From: a gamma proteobacterium HIMB55
Lineage (GTDB): Bacteria; Pseudomonadota; Gammaproteobacteria; Pseudomonadales; Halieaceae
Length of the DNA stretch: 64,000 bases
Direction of reading: 5' to 3'
Assembly: GCA_000227505.4 (NCBI GenBank)
Contig: AGIF02000001.1
Coordinates: 888,035-952,034 of the forward strand
This document shows, one piece after another, positions 17,538-26,026 of this stretch. Both the position numbers and the translations under genes were made by a program. The first letter of the stretch is position 1. The number at the start of each line of letters is the position of its first letter. Below the pieces are notes generated by a model. It was not told where the DNA came from. It searched no databases and saw nothing but the letters and a program-made list of their open reading frames with translations.

Positions 17538-18191
17538 TTAAGGGAGGGCACAGGGCGCCAAGCGATCGGTCCAAGTGGCGGGCAACAAATATACGGCGTT
17601 TGTGCTGTCTACTTCGACACTTACTATTTGCGATACTGTTGCTGAGGCTAGACGATAGAGAGCTGTAGCGTAAACTCGATACAAGTAACGAGTTTCGCTA
17701 CCTATGGTTGTGCCACCGAGTGGCTCAGCTCGATAACTCGCGGTGGCTTCAAGATCTGTATCAATCACCACATTGTTGAGCGAAATCTCGAAGCAGTTTG
17801 ACTGCGTATCGAGGCCACCTCGATTTTCCATGTCCGTAACTGCGTCTTGCAGTGCTACCTCTGCTGCATACAAAGATGTTGTTAATGCTTGTGAGTAGCC
17901 CGCTGATCGATAATTGTCGACCGTTGCAATGATCATATTCCTCGTCGCAAACAGCGATAAGATCGCGAGTATGCTCACAACAGCAGTTGTCACGTAACCT
18001 TGAGAAGAGTAGGTGGTGGGGCGACTGGTTTTTGCGTTGTATGGCGCATGTTTGAAATTTAAGGGTCCAATTATCTGAGTCTCGACACCCTCTCGAGGAT
18101 CGTCTTTTCCCGTTTTTGTGGAGACTCGTTGGATGACTGGAAAGTTCTTATTTCCCGCCATGTCGTTGTTCGCTGAATCCGAGGACATCAC
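17538..18191 (-). CDS. PilX-like minor pilin assembly protein
   Basis: A 217-residue protein with one transmembrane helix at about 67-85 (VTTAVVSILAILSLFATRN), preceded by SSQG, a plausible prepilin-type boundary at Gly65. The following SAGYSQALTTSLYAAEVALQDAV matches the PilX N-terminal pattern (AAEAALRDA in relatives). The usual Glu at mature position 5 is missing, as is common in PilX. The N-terminal extension of about 65 polar residues before the helix is far longer than a normal leader. The gene overlaps pilW by four bases, and its order fimT-pilW-pilX supports the call. Confidence 0.75.
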   Translation of the reverse strand: MMSSDSANNDMAGNKNFPVIQRVSTKTGKDDPREGVETQIIGPLNFKHAPYNAKTSRPTTYSSQGYVTTAVVSILAILSLFATRNMIIATVDNYRSAGYSQALTTSLYAAEVALQDAVTDMENRGGLDTQSNCFEISLNNVVIDTDLEATASYRAEPLGGTTIGSETRYLYRVYATALYRLASATVSQIVSVEVDSTNAVYLLPATWTDRLAPCALP

Positions 18192-18946
18192 GGCGTGGCT
18201 CCGGTCAAGAGCGGGTTTCGTGGTGTCACTAATGTCTGGCTAAAGTAGGCTGAGGTGGTGTCGTCGCAGGTCGCAGCACTGGAGCTTGGCGGCAGCGCGC
18301 AAAGCTCCAACTGCCACAATTGTTCAATAAGACAGTTGTTTGCCCGGCTTGAGTTGTAACAATCTGCTTCGGTTAAGGCGGAAAGTGTCGGGCTATCGGC
18401 ATTAACGAACGCATCACTACCGTCTTGCGTCACTTTTAGAGACTTAAACGCTAAAACATCAGATACGGTAAGATCAGACCAGGTGCCGGTATTGCAGGCC
18501 ACGCTAGTTCCTCTCGTTGATTGGACCGTGTCGTTACTAATTCTAAAACCGTACTGATAGTAGGCCTCATTTATGGTCGATGGATTGGCGCCGGTAGCGG
18601 TGCCTATCTCTACAATGACGCAGTCAAGTGATGTGTCTGGATGAACCGCCGCCGCATAGGCCGCTGCCGTGGGACTTGACGAATTACTGTAGCCTCCCGT
18701 CGTCGTCAGGTGCGTCGTTACATTTGACAGTGAACCTAAATAACCCGACTCCCTTATCGCGGAGCTGACGATGTGCTCGGTGGTTGCAAACTGTTGTGTT
18801 CTGAGTGCACTGGTCTGCGCATTTAGGGTTGTCCGGTAGGTAATGGTGTAATGCGTGGCTGCAGCAAGGACGATAAAGCTACTGACCGCCAATGACACCA
18901 TAAGCTCCGTAAGGGTGAGGCCTGTTTGTCTCGTCGATATCAACAT
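18188..18946 (-). CDS. PilW-like minor pilin
   Basis: A 252-residue prepilin with leader MLISTRQTG, cleaved before Leu10, then LTLTELMVSLAVSSFIVLAAATHY with Glu at mature position 5. The sequence after the helix (QTSALRTQQFATTEHIVSSAIRESGYLGS) is PilW-like. Paired cysteines occur near the C terminus (DCYNSSRANNCLIEQLWQLELC). Minor pilins of this kind form the priming complex at the pilus tip. It overlaps both neighbours: the fimT-like stop lies within its start region, and it ends in an ATGA overlap with the pilX-like gene. Confidence 0.82.
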   Translation of the reverse strand: MLISTRQTGLTLTELMVSLAVSSFIVLAAATHYTITYRTTLNAQTSALRTQQFATTEHIVSSAIRESGYLGSLSNVTTHLTTTGGYSNSSSPTAAAYAAAVHPDTSLDCVIVEIGTATGANPSTINEAYYQYGFRISNDTVQSTRGTSVACNTGTWSDLTVSDVLAFKSLKVTQDGSDAFVNADSPTLSALTEADCYNSSRANNCLIEQLWQLELCALPPSSSAATCDDTTSAYFSQTLVTPRNPLLTGATP

Positions 18947-19443
18947 GCGGCACTCGAGTCTAATGCTCCAATACTCCAGATGCCGGTGGTGCTATGACTA
19001 ATAGTGACCATGCCAACCGAATTGCAAAAACCAATACTCCCCGTCGTAGCGTCGGTAAATTGCCGGAGGTTCGCCTGCGACAAAGAAAGCTCTGCGGGGT
19101 TAAAGGAGGTTGATAGCTCAATGCCATTGGCAAATTCGGCGTAGCTTCTCGATAATTCATTTGTGCCATCTGCTTCAAGGTCTTTCTCGACTGACCACTG
19201 ATCGCCTGTCGTAAATGCAATGGTTGCGATCCCCGTAGCGCCCATGGCAAGTACATCCCTCTGAGCCTGTCTGAGGTCCGTGACAATCGTCTCCACCACA
19301 AGGCGAAGCCGCGCTTGTTCGATGGAGCTGGTAAACGATGGGACGGCGATGCTTGCCAGAATCGCAATAATGGCAACGACCACCATCAGCTCTAAAAGCG
19401 TAAAGCCTCGTTGATTTGTATCGACTAAAGCGTCTCTTTTCAT
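18940..19443 (-). CDS. FimT/GspH-like minor pseudopilin
   Basis: The product of the ATG at 19443 is 167 residues. The leader ends QRG, and FTLLELMVVVAIIAILASIAVPSF follows with Glu at mature position 5. The next helix, RLRLVVETIVTDLRQAQRDVLAMG, is the FimT/GspH signature. Two cysteines near the C terminus (FCNS and AAC at the end) may pair. The frame remains open to a TTG at 19500, but neither start has a good ribosome site; the ATG gives a leader of normal length. It is the first gene of the minor-pilin operon, upstream of pilW and pilX. Confidence 0.8.
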   Translation of the reverse strand: MKRDALVDTNQRGFTLLELMVVVAIIAILASIAVPSFTSSIEQARLRLVVETIVTDLRQAQRDVLAMGATGIATIAFTTGDQWSVEKDLEADGTNELSRSYAEFANGIELSTSFNPAELSLSQANLRQFTDATTGSIGFCNSVGMVTISHSTTGIWSIGALDSSAAC

Positions 19444-19561
19444 CCGCGCACGCACTGATCGAAGATGTACAAAGTGTGTCTGTTTATGCCGCAGAAGCAA
19501 GCAAACGGTGTCAAAAATGTGACGTTTGCGATGGTTTCAGTGCCCTTTAAGGGTTTTAGGC

Positions 19562-21724
19562 TTAGTTGGCTGAGCGGGTCTTGCTCCGTATTGCAATCAT
19601 CTGATTAAACGCAGCACCCGCTATGTCGTGTGCCGGCTTGATATAGGGCGCTGTGGTTACGTGGTCGTAGTGATGCCGCATGGCAGGATTCGCTTCAAAA
19701 ATGACGAGCGTCCCGTCGGGGTCAACAGCAAAGTCGACGCCGCAAAAGTCGAGGCCTATTTCAGCCATGAAGTCGAGTAATGCGGTGTGGTTGGTTGCAC
19801 CCAGATAGTCAGGTAAATCATTCAGACAATGAGCTTCGTCCTCTCGCATCCACGACTGTTCATGCATGATTTTCAGCCGATCGCCGCGCCGTCCTACCTC
19901 CCAATGCTCGCCTCGCAGCAAGTGGATAGGGTAGAGGTCTCCGTCGATGTAAAAGGCACGTATTTTTTGGAATACGCCTGAATCGTCCGCGACGTCAATA
20001 AACTCTGTCACATAGAGGTCTCTCATTTTAGACAGGCCTTGCAGCGCATTCCGCAAACTCTTTTCGTTGTCACACTTACTCAATGTCGATCCCGTGTGTG
20101 TGCCGACGGACCTTACGAGGAGCGGATACCTTAAATCAGATAAAATTTGCCTGGTGAGCGTCGGTATATCCAATAGAGCCATACCAGAGTAGCGCTGTGT
20201 TTTTCCTGATCGCAAATGAGTCGAGACATTGGCAAGTCTCGCAATCGAATCGCGCGTTGTCCGCCTGAGTGCATCCGGACGATTGATAACGTTTTCGATA
20301 CCATTGTTTGCGATAAAGGCCTCCAGCCCCATGAGTGCATTAGGGGACGCGTCGATATCGCTGATGGCATTAAAAAGTACATCAAAATGGGGTGCCTGAG
20401 CCTCGGCAAAGATGTGATTTGCAGCGTTACCAAGCGTGATGTGGAAGCGCTCCTTGTCAATCCAATATTTTGTCGATATTTGCCCACCTACCAACCGGGT
20501 TTTGACGCTGCCGTCGTCAGCGAATCGGAATTTCACTTTGGTTCCTTCAAAGGCGCGAACTTTCAAGACCACGGGTTTTATATGTTGCCGGCTTTTCTTG
20601 AGGAAGGGGCGAGAAGCGGCGGCGCTGGCCAAAACCTGCGCCGCTTTAGAATCTTCCTCTCGTCTGGTCGCAAGTGCACTCAAAAAATACGGCACATCAA
20701 AACTATCCTCGTTTTTTTGTGCCATTTGCTCGAGCGTTTGTTGAGCTTCGCTGAATTTTTTCTCCCTTAAGGCCTTTCTTACATCAGCCATCGACGTTGC
20801 CAAGCCCGAGGGTGCGAGATTTAAAGGCTTGGACTCAGACTTTGCACTCGCCGTCATATCTCCAAATAGCTCCTTGTCGCTCCTTAAAATACGTGCCTGG
20901 GTTTTGCGGCCTTGTTCTTCAAGACGAGATGCGGCACGAATTAGGCGTTCGGTAATACTAGGCGTCAGTGACCGCTCGGGTATGAGGGCTTGGCTGCAGG
21001 TAGCGAAATCTGCTCTCAACCGATAGCGGATCATCAACCGGTTACTTTCTTCAGCCAACGCAGTGCGGCCGTGAAGCACCTTATGATTATTGATCAGTAG
21101 CGTTTCACCCTTCTCTAGACGAAACGAGCGCTTCGCGGCGAGACGAGTAATGGTCGCGTCGAAGGCCGATAAGGCAGCGTACTGCTGCTGTGACAGTGAG
21201 GCGCCAAGCTCGAGACTGCGCTCCAGCTGTTTACGGTAATAACTGATGCGAGTTTCATCCGAATCGGGGCGGGTCTCTACAATGGGCTTCGGCTGTTTAC
21301 CCAAGGGCCAGACGGGTTGGCGCAGAAGGTCGGTTGTATCGCTGTCGAGCGACGCTATAAGCTCATCGACAACCACCATTTGCGTCTCGCCACCCATTTC
21401 ATCGGGCCGAGACATACCAAAAATAACAATAGAATGCGGATGGTTTTGTTGACTAGAGTCGGTGTGAGGCTCCAATGCAATTGTGGTGCGACTGTAGCGT
21501 GTAACAGCATCTTCGACGGAGGAGGCTTTCGGGTTGACAGTTACCCGCGTGGCACCCAGCCGAGAGGGGAGGTCTAAACTACTCGATCCGATGCATTCCA
21601 ATGCAAAGGCGATGGCGCTGGCCTCTTGCCATGAGGCGTGACCCGTAGCTGGCGGCATGACCACGTAATAGGGGAAAGTGGTTAGAGCAGTCAGCATTTC
21701 CCGTGATTTTGCGAGAACGTCCAT
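19562..21724 (-). CDS. Fusion of TauD/TfdA-like Fe(II)/2-oxoglutarate dioxygenase, TPR-like segment and ATP-grasp ligase
   Basis: A 720-residue cytoplasmic-looking protein with three parts. Residues 1-240 resemble TauD/TfdA or clavaminate-synthase-like dioxygenases: His87-x-Asp89 (LEPHTDS) and His218 (NNHKVLHGR) form the iron-binding triad, and arginines at 220-235 could hold 2-oxoglutarate. Residues 310-375 are helical and TPR-like. Residues 380-720 look like an ATP-grasp ligase: a pre-ATP-grasp region with VINRPDALRRTTRD, a glycine-rich loop RSVGTHTG (538-545), YVTEFIDV, and the Mg-binding FEANPAM (Glu677, Asn679). The combination suggests hydroxylation of an amino acid or peptide followed by ATP-dependent ligation. 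The substrate is unknown. It lies directly upstream of the minor-pilin operon on the same strand, with a 118-base gap to the TTG. Confidence 0.8.
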   Translation of the reverse strand: MDVLAKSREMLTALTTFPYYVVMPPATGHASWQEASAIAFALECIGSSSLDLPSRLGATRVTVNPKASSVEDAVTRYSRTTIALEPHTDSSQQNHPHSIVIFGMSRPDEMGGETQMVVVDELIASLDSDTTDLLRQPVWPLGKQPKPIVETRPDSDETRISYYRKQLERSLELGASLSQQQYAALSAFDATITRLAAKRSFRLEKGETLLINNHKVLHGRTALAEESNRLMIRYRLRADFATCSQALIPERSLTPSITERLIRAASRLEEQGRKTQARILRSDKELFGDMTASAKSESKPLNLAPSGLATSMADVRKALREKKFSEAQQTLEQMAQKNEDSFDVPYFLSALATRREEDSKAAQVLASAAASRPFLKKSRQHIKPVVLKVRAFEGTKVKFRFADDGSVKTRLVGGQISTKYWIDKERFHITLGNAANHIFAEAQAPHFDVLFNAISDIDASPNALMGLEAFIANNGIENVINRPDALRRTTRDSIARLANVSTHLRSGKTQRYSGMALLDIPTLTRQILSDLRYPLLVRSVGTHTGSTLSKCDNEKSLRNALQGLSKMRDLYVTEFIDVADDSGVFQKIRAFYIDGDLYPIHLLRGEHWEVGRRGDRLKIMHEQSWMREDEAHCLNDLPDYLGATNHTALLDFMAEIGLDFCGVDFAVDPDGTLVIFEANPAMRHHYDHVTTAPYIKPAHDIAGAAFNQMIAIRSKTRSAN

Positions 21725-21842
21725 GCCTTTAGCCTAGCCCAGGCTTAACGCAATTTGTATAGATCGTTTTCACCTAGGGCCGACGCTATGCGCGCCTTTT
21801 AGAATTTGCAGCGACAAACGTGACGGCCATAAAGAAGGCCAC

Positions 21843-21872
21843 AAAAAAGCCGGCGTCTTACGAGGCCGGCTT
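21843..21872 (-). terminator. Rho-independent terminator of the HMG-CoA reductase gene
   Basis: On the minus strand AAGCCGGC (21872-21865), a ten-base loop and GCCGGCTT are followed by a run of six T (plus-strand A at 21843-21848). It lies 19 bases beyond the reductase stop codon. Confidence 0.85.
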
Positions 21873-21890
21873 CTCGATCAGTTACATGCC

Positions 21891-23087
21891 TTACCGGTTA
21901 CGCCCCAACCTCTCGTGCGCATCAACCCACTCGTTAGTACGCGTTGCCTTGTCGACACGCGTTGCCGCCGCGAGCGACAACTCACCCGCAACCACAAGAC
22001 CTGCCGCAATTTCACAGAGCTTGAGCGCCCGGTCTTTGCCGAAGCAATCCATCATCTCTAAGCACTCGCGCTGTGTTGGCAGGTTCGTACCTCCGCCGTA
22101 GCTCGCCATGATGATCGAGGGCAGGGTGATCGAGAAATAGTGATCACCCTCACGTGTCATACGCTGATAAACGGTGCACTGATTGGACTCGCCAATGTTG
22201 GCAAGGTCTTGACCGGTCGCTGCATACAAGGCCGCCAAGCCGTTAGCGGGGTGGCTTGCGTTGTTCGAGCTTGAGGTCGTAAGTGCAGACAACGTGGTGA
22301 TTTGATAGCCGTACTGCATCTGCTCGGGCGTAATGCGCAGGTTATCCATCAGTACCTTGCGAGGGATGGTGACCTCAGCGGTGACGCGTCGGCCACGGCC
22401 TTTGAGCATATTGACTGCAGAGGTCTTCTTTTCCGTATCCCAGTTGCCTGACAGCATGTAGTTCTTAAGTGCGCCTGGGTAGTTCTTACGAATCCACTCA
22501 CAGGCAAAGAACGTGGCGCGGCTGGTCATATTCTGACCGGCAGCATCACCGGTTGAGTAGTCGAAACGGCAGGCGACAAAGTTGTGGGTATGGTAGTTCT
22601 CGATTTCGAGAAGCTTACCCACGGACGTCGTGCTTTCAGCCTGTCCTTTGATAGCCTCGAAGTTGGCTCGGAGCCAGAGCTGAAAATCACGAGCTTCGCG
22701 GGCGTCATTGAAAATGAACAGCGGAGCGCGTTGCATAGACTCAGCAGACACGGTGGTCTTAACGCCACCCGACTCGCGAATCACCTTCATTCCGCGGTTG
22801 TAGCTCGCGAGCATGGTGCCCTCTACGGTCGCCATGGGTACGAAGAACTCGCCCTTGGCATACTCACCGTCTACTAACAGCGGACCGGCAATACCGATCG
22901 GTATCTGAGAAACACCCCAAATATTCTCGATGTTTCCGGACATAACATGCGGGTCATACGAGAACTGCTTGGTGTGGTTTAACTTGGCACCGGTCTGAGC
23001 TTCGATGAACGCTTGACGTTCAGCGATGATTTCCGGGCTGTAATCGTCCTCGCGCGAGCGCGGGATCCGTGCGCGTTCGTCGCTCAT
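21891..23087 (-). CDS. Hydroxymethylglutaryl-CoA reductase, class I type
   Basis: The family reduces HMG-CoA to mevalonate with two NAD(P)H. The 398-residue protein is a soluble catalytic domain without membrane anchor. All catalytic positions are present: Glu89 (ATVEGTMLAS), Lys220/Lys221 (SGNWDTEKKTSAVN, matching the eukaryotic GNYCTDKKPAA), Asp294 (ATGQDLAN) and a C-terminal His391 (DAHERLGRNR). ENIWGVSQIPIGIAGP and GGGTNLPTQ are also diagnostic. The alignment with the human-type sequence, including the GRG segment and ASHPANGLAALYAATGQD, favours class I over class II. It is unexpected beside the MEP genes ispD and ispF. It follows the nitronate-monooxygenase-like gene by two bases. Confidence 0.9.
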   Translation of the reverse strand: MSDERARIPRSREDDYSPEIIAERQAFIEAQTGAKLNHTKQFSYDPHVMSGNIENIWGVSQIPIGIAGPLLVDGEYAKGEFFVPMATVEGTMLASYNRGMKVIRESGGVKTTVSAESMQRAPLFIFNDAREARDFQLWLRANFEAIKGQAESTTSVGKLLEIENYHTHNFVACRFDYSTGDAAGQNMTSRATFFACEWIRKNYPGALKNYMLSGNWDTEKKTSAVNMLKGRGRRVTAEVTIPRKVLMDNLRITPEQMQYGYQITTLSALTTSSSNNASHPANGLAALYAATGQDLANIGESNQCTVYQRMTREGDHYFSITLPSIIMASYGGGTNLPTQRECLEMMDCFGKDRALKLCEIAAGLVVAGELSLAAATRVDKATRTNEWVDAHERLGRNR

Positions 23088-23089
23088 AG

Positions 23090-24049
23090 TTAGAGAATCC
23101 GTGCTTTAGCTGCGTTGTATTGCTCAACCAACGTGGCGATGTATTCGCCTGCGGTCTCACGGGCCTTTACTGCACCGATGCCCTGGCCAGAGCCCCAAAT
23201 GTCTTTCCATGCTTTCGCGTCAGTATTACCGCCTGAGCCGAAGTCCATTTTGGTGGGATCGCTCTCGGGAAGGTTATGGGGGTCAAGACCAGCGTTCTCG
23301 ATAGAAGGCTTTAGGTAGTTACCGTGAACGCCGGTGAACAAGTTACTGTAGATGATGTCGTCAGCGCCGCAGTCAACAATAGCCTGCTTGTAGCCTTCGT
23401 CGGCGTTTGCCTCTTCCGTCGCGATGAATGCAGAGCCGATGTAGCCCATGTCAGCGCCCATGGCTTGAGCAGCTAAGACTGAGTCGCCGGTTGCCATAGA
23501 ACCTGATAGGAGAAGAGGGCCATCAAACCACTCACGAATTTCCTGAATCAAGGCGAACGGTGAAAGCTGACCCGCGTGGCCGCCAGCACCCGCCGCGACT
23601 GCGATAAGGCCGTCGGCGCCTTTACTGATCGCACTTTTTGCGAAACGGTTGTTGATGATGTCGTGAAGCACGATGCCGCCCCAGCCGTGAACCTGGTCGT
23701 TTACCCACTGCTTCGCACCGAGTGACGTGATGACGACAGGCACTTCGTACTTCTCGCACATGTCCATGTCGTGCTTTAAGCGCGCGTTTGAGCCGTGCAC
23801 GATCTGGTTAACGGCGAAAGGCGCTGCCTTGTTGTCAGGGTTGTTTTTGTCGTGATCTTTGAGCTCAGAGGTGATGCGATCGAGCCACTCTTCAAGGACA
23901 GGCTCCGGACGCGCGTTCAGTGCCGGGAAGGAACCAATCACGCCCGCTTTACATTGCGCGATCACAAGATCGGGATTTGAGATGATGAAGAGCGGTGAGC
24001 CAATCACGGGGATCGATAGGTTGTCTTTGAGAATTGCTGGTACGGCCAT
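23090..24049 (-). CDS. Nitronate monooxygenase-like FMN protein
   Basis: A 319-residue TIM-barrel flavoprotein of the nitronate monooxygenase / enoyl-reductase-like family. The ATG at 24049 was chosen over an in-frame TTG at 24061 because a GGAG ribosome site lies six bases before it. Motifs include PVIGSPLFIISNPDLVIAQCKAGVIGSFPALNAR at the start, the FMN-binding AAGAGGHAGQLSPFALI with the conserved His, LLLSGSMATGDSVLAAQAMGADMGYIGSAFIAT and the phosphate-binding region. Natural substrates of many members are unknown. It is two bases upstream of the HMG-CoA reductase gene, a tight operon suggesting a shared pathway that I cannot name. Confidence 0.82.
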   Translation of the reverse strand: MAVPAILKDNLSIPVIGSPLFIISNPDLVIAQCKAGVIGSFPALNARPEPVLEEWLDRITSELKDHDKNNPDNKAAPFAVNQIVHGSNARLKHDMDMCEKYEVPVVITSLGAKQWVNDQVHGWGGIVLHDIINNRFAKSAISKGADGLIAVAAGAGGHAGQLSPFALIQEIREWFDGPLLLSGSMATGDSVLAAQAMGADMGYIGSAFIATEEANADEGYKQAIVDCGADDIIYSNLFTGVHGNYLKPSIENAGLDPHNLPESDPTKMDFGSGGNTDAKAWKDIWGSGQGIGAVKARETAGEYIATLVEQYNAAKARIL

Positions 24050-24076
24050 GTGAGTCTCCAAATAACGCTGGATTGG

Positions 24077-24092
24077 CTGTCGGTGGCGACAG
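24077..24092. repeat. Small hairpin in the nitronate monooxygenase-gspA divergent region
   Basis: CTGTCG and CGACAG close a GTGG loop. It falls in the 5' leader of the minus-strand operon, about 30 bases before its start codon. A structured leader or an operator is possible; nothing more can be said. Confidence 0.35.
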
Positions 24093-24220
24093 ACGTAAAT
24101 TTTTCGGATTTGAACTTACAGTATGTTTTTTTTGCCAGCAAGCAAACACGATATGATTCCTCGTGTTCATGACCATTTTGCCCGTGCATAATGTTGTCAA
24201 CCAGCGAGCAGTGAGCATCT

Positions 24221-26026
24221 ATGTATCACCAACACTTCGGACTCAACGAGGCGCCGTTCTCTATTGCCGTGAATCCGCGCTACTTATTTATGAGTCAGCG
24301 TCACAGGGATGCACTGGCGCACTTGCTCTATGGCGTAAGCGGTGGCGGTGGCTTTATTCTGCTAACCGGAGAGGTAGGTACCGGCAAAACGACGGTAAAT
24401 CGGTGCTTGTTGGAGCAGCTGCCCGATACCACTGACCTCGCAATTATCCTCAATCCGGCACTCAGCGCCGTTGAGCTGTTGGCGACCGCTTGCGATGAGC
24501 TAAAGATTGACTATCCGCAGGGAACCGAGAGTCTCAAAGCACTCACCGACGCGCTGCATCGCTATCTACTCGATAACCATGAGCGGGGTCGCAAGACCGT
24601 CTTGATGATCGACGAGGCTCAGCATTTGGATTTCGATGTGCTCGAGCAGATTCGTCTGCTCACGAATTTGGAGACCAATGACGAGAAACTGCTTCAGATT
24701 ATTCTCATTGGTCAGCCTGAGCTCACAGAGAAGCTATCGCGGCCCGAGTTACGGCAGTTAAATCAGCGCATCACAGCGCGATACAACTTGCAGCCACTGA
24801 ATCTGCAGGAGACAACAGCCTACATTAGGCATCGGTTGGAGGTTGCAGGCTTGCGGAGCGGCGGTAGTCTTTTCGAGTCGGCGGCGGTTAAGCAAATTCA
24901 CACCCTAACGCGCGGTATCCCGCGTTTGATCAATGTGTTGTGTGATAGAGCACTCTTAGGTGCCTACGGGCAGCAGCGCAGTAGGGTCAATAAGAAGTTA
25001 ATCGCCGAGGCGGCAGCGGAGGTATTCGGTGAGAAGGCGGCCGTACCATCAGTGCAGAGCAACGTCGGTAAGCGCGCTTTGCTCGCACTGCTTGTTTCAG
25101 CGGTGAGTGCCGTAGCAGGGTATTGGGTTAGTCAGTCGGACGTATCCGAAAGCGATATCTTGGCACGTGGTCCCGCTTCTGATCTCTCGACCGGACTCGA
25201 TGCGAGTGTCTCCAATGCTGATGATGTTTTGTTAGGGGGTAGCAGCAGGCAACCGTCACAGCAATCGGCAGTGATTTCCCGCAATAAGCTGGGTACGGAG
25301 GTTAATGCCGGGATTGGTGACGGTGGTTTCAGTCAACCTCGAGGCAACGCCGACTTTGGACAGGGCGTCACACCAGCGGCTCCAGCTTGGGAGTTGCGCA
25401 TTCAAGAGGCTAACGAGCGCTTTTGGCAGGCCGCGAGCAGCACGCCAGTGCCATCGACGGTGTGTCCACCTCCCAAAATCACAGGTCTTAGCTGCTCCAA
25501 ACAAGCAGTGAATGTTTGGAATGACGTTATGAGCCTTAATAGGCCGGTGCTGCTAGAGATGGTGACCAAGGATAAATTTGCAGCCGCCGCTCTGGTGTTA
25601 GCGTTTGGAGACGCCACGGCGCTAACTTGGACAAGGCAGGGAATTCTCGAAGTTCCTCTGGGCGAGCTGGCGGACAGTTGGACGGGCGGTGTTCAGTACC
25701 TTTGGCAAGCGCCGCAGGGATGGATAGGCAGTGTGGGGCTGGGTAATACATCACCTGTGGTAAATGTTATTGCGCAGATGTTTGCAACGCTCGACGGCAT
25801 GGCAGCGCCAAACGTTGCGTCTTTCGGACCCGCGTTAGAGGCACGGGTTAGGCTTTTCCAAGAGAGCGAGGGCATTGCCGCTGATGGCGTTGTGGGTGAG
25901 CAGACCATTCTCCGACTAAACGATCGGCTCGGTATCGGATTAACCTCCCAGCGCGCTTTGGAGCGCAGTTCAATGTGGGTAACGCAAGTCTCAGCGGCTG
26001 GTGGTTATCCGAGGGGACAACGCTAA
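24221..26026 (+). CDS. gspA: GspA/ExeA-type ATPase with C-terminal peptidoglycan-binding domain
   Basis: ExeA (GspA) acts with ExeB (GspB) to help assemble the type II secretion secretin through the peptidoglycan. The 601-residue protein begins MYHQHFGLNEAPFSI, usual for this family. It has an AAA ATPase with Walker A GEVGTGKTT (50-58) and Walker B VLMIDEAQHL, sensor-like GQPEL, and an RGIPRLINVLCDRALL helix. A transmembrane helix follows at about 282-300. The periplasmic part ends in a peptidoglycan-binding type 1 domain (LEARVRLFQESEGIAADGVVGEQTILRLN). MshM-like ATPases are related but usually lack this domain. Its stop codon overlaps the gspB start by one base. Other type II secretion genes are not in the window. 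Confidence 0.88.
   Translation: MYHQHFGLNEAPFSIAVNPRYLFMSQRHRDALAHLLYGVSGGGGFILLTGEVGTGKTTVNRCLLEQLPDTTDLAIILNPALSAVELLATACDELKIDYPQGTESLKALTDALHRYLLDNHERGRKTVLMIDEAQHLDFDVLEQIRLLTNLETNDEKLLQIILIGQPELTEKLSRPELRQLNQRITARYNLQPLNLQETTAYIRHRLEVAGLRSGGSLFESAAVKQIHTLTRGIPRLINVLCDRALLGAYGQQRSRVNKKLIAEAAAEVFGEKAAVPSVQSNVGKRALLALLVSAVSAVAGYWVSQSDVSESDILARGPASDLSTGLDASVSNADDVLLGGSSRQPSQQSAVISRNKLGTEVNAGIGDGGFSQPRGNADFGQGVTPAAPAWELRIQEANERFWQAASSTPVPSTVCPPPKITGLSCSKQAVNVWNDVMSLNRPVLLEMVTKDKFAAAALVLAFGDATALTWTRQGILEVPLGELADSWTGGVQYLWQAPQGWIGSVGLGNTSPVVNVIAQMFATLDGMAAPNVASFGPALEARVRLFQESEGIAADGVVGEQTILRLNDRLGIGLTSQRALERSSMWVTQVSAAGGYPRGQR

Noticed and set aside
22498-22551. Arg190 in the HMG-CoA reductase (NMTSRAT) as a lost catalytic lysine
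   Set aside because: On alignment the catalytic lysine lies in DTEKKTSAVN (220/221), which is intact; the Arg is not at the catalytic position.
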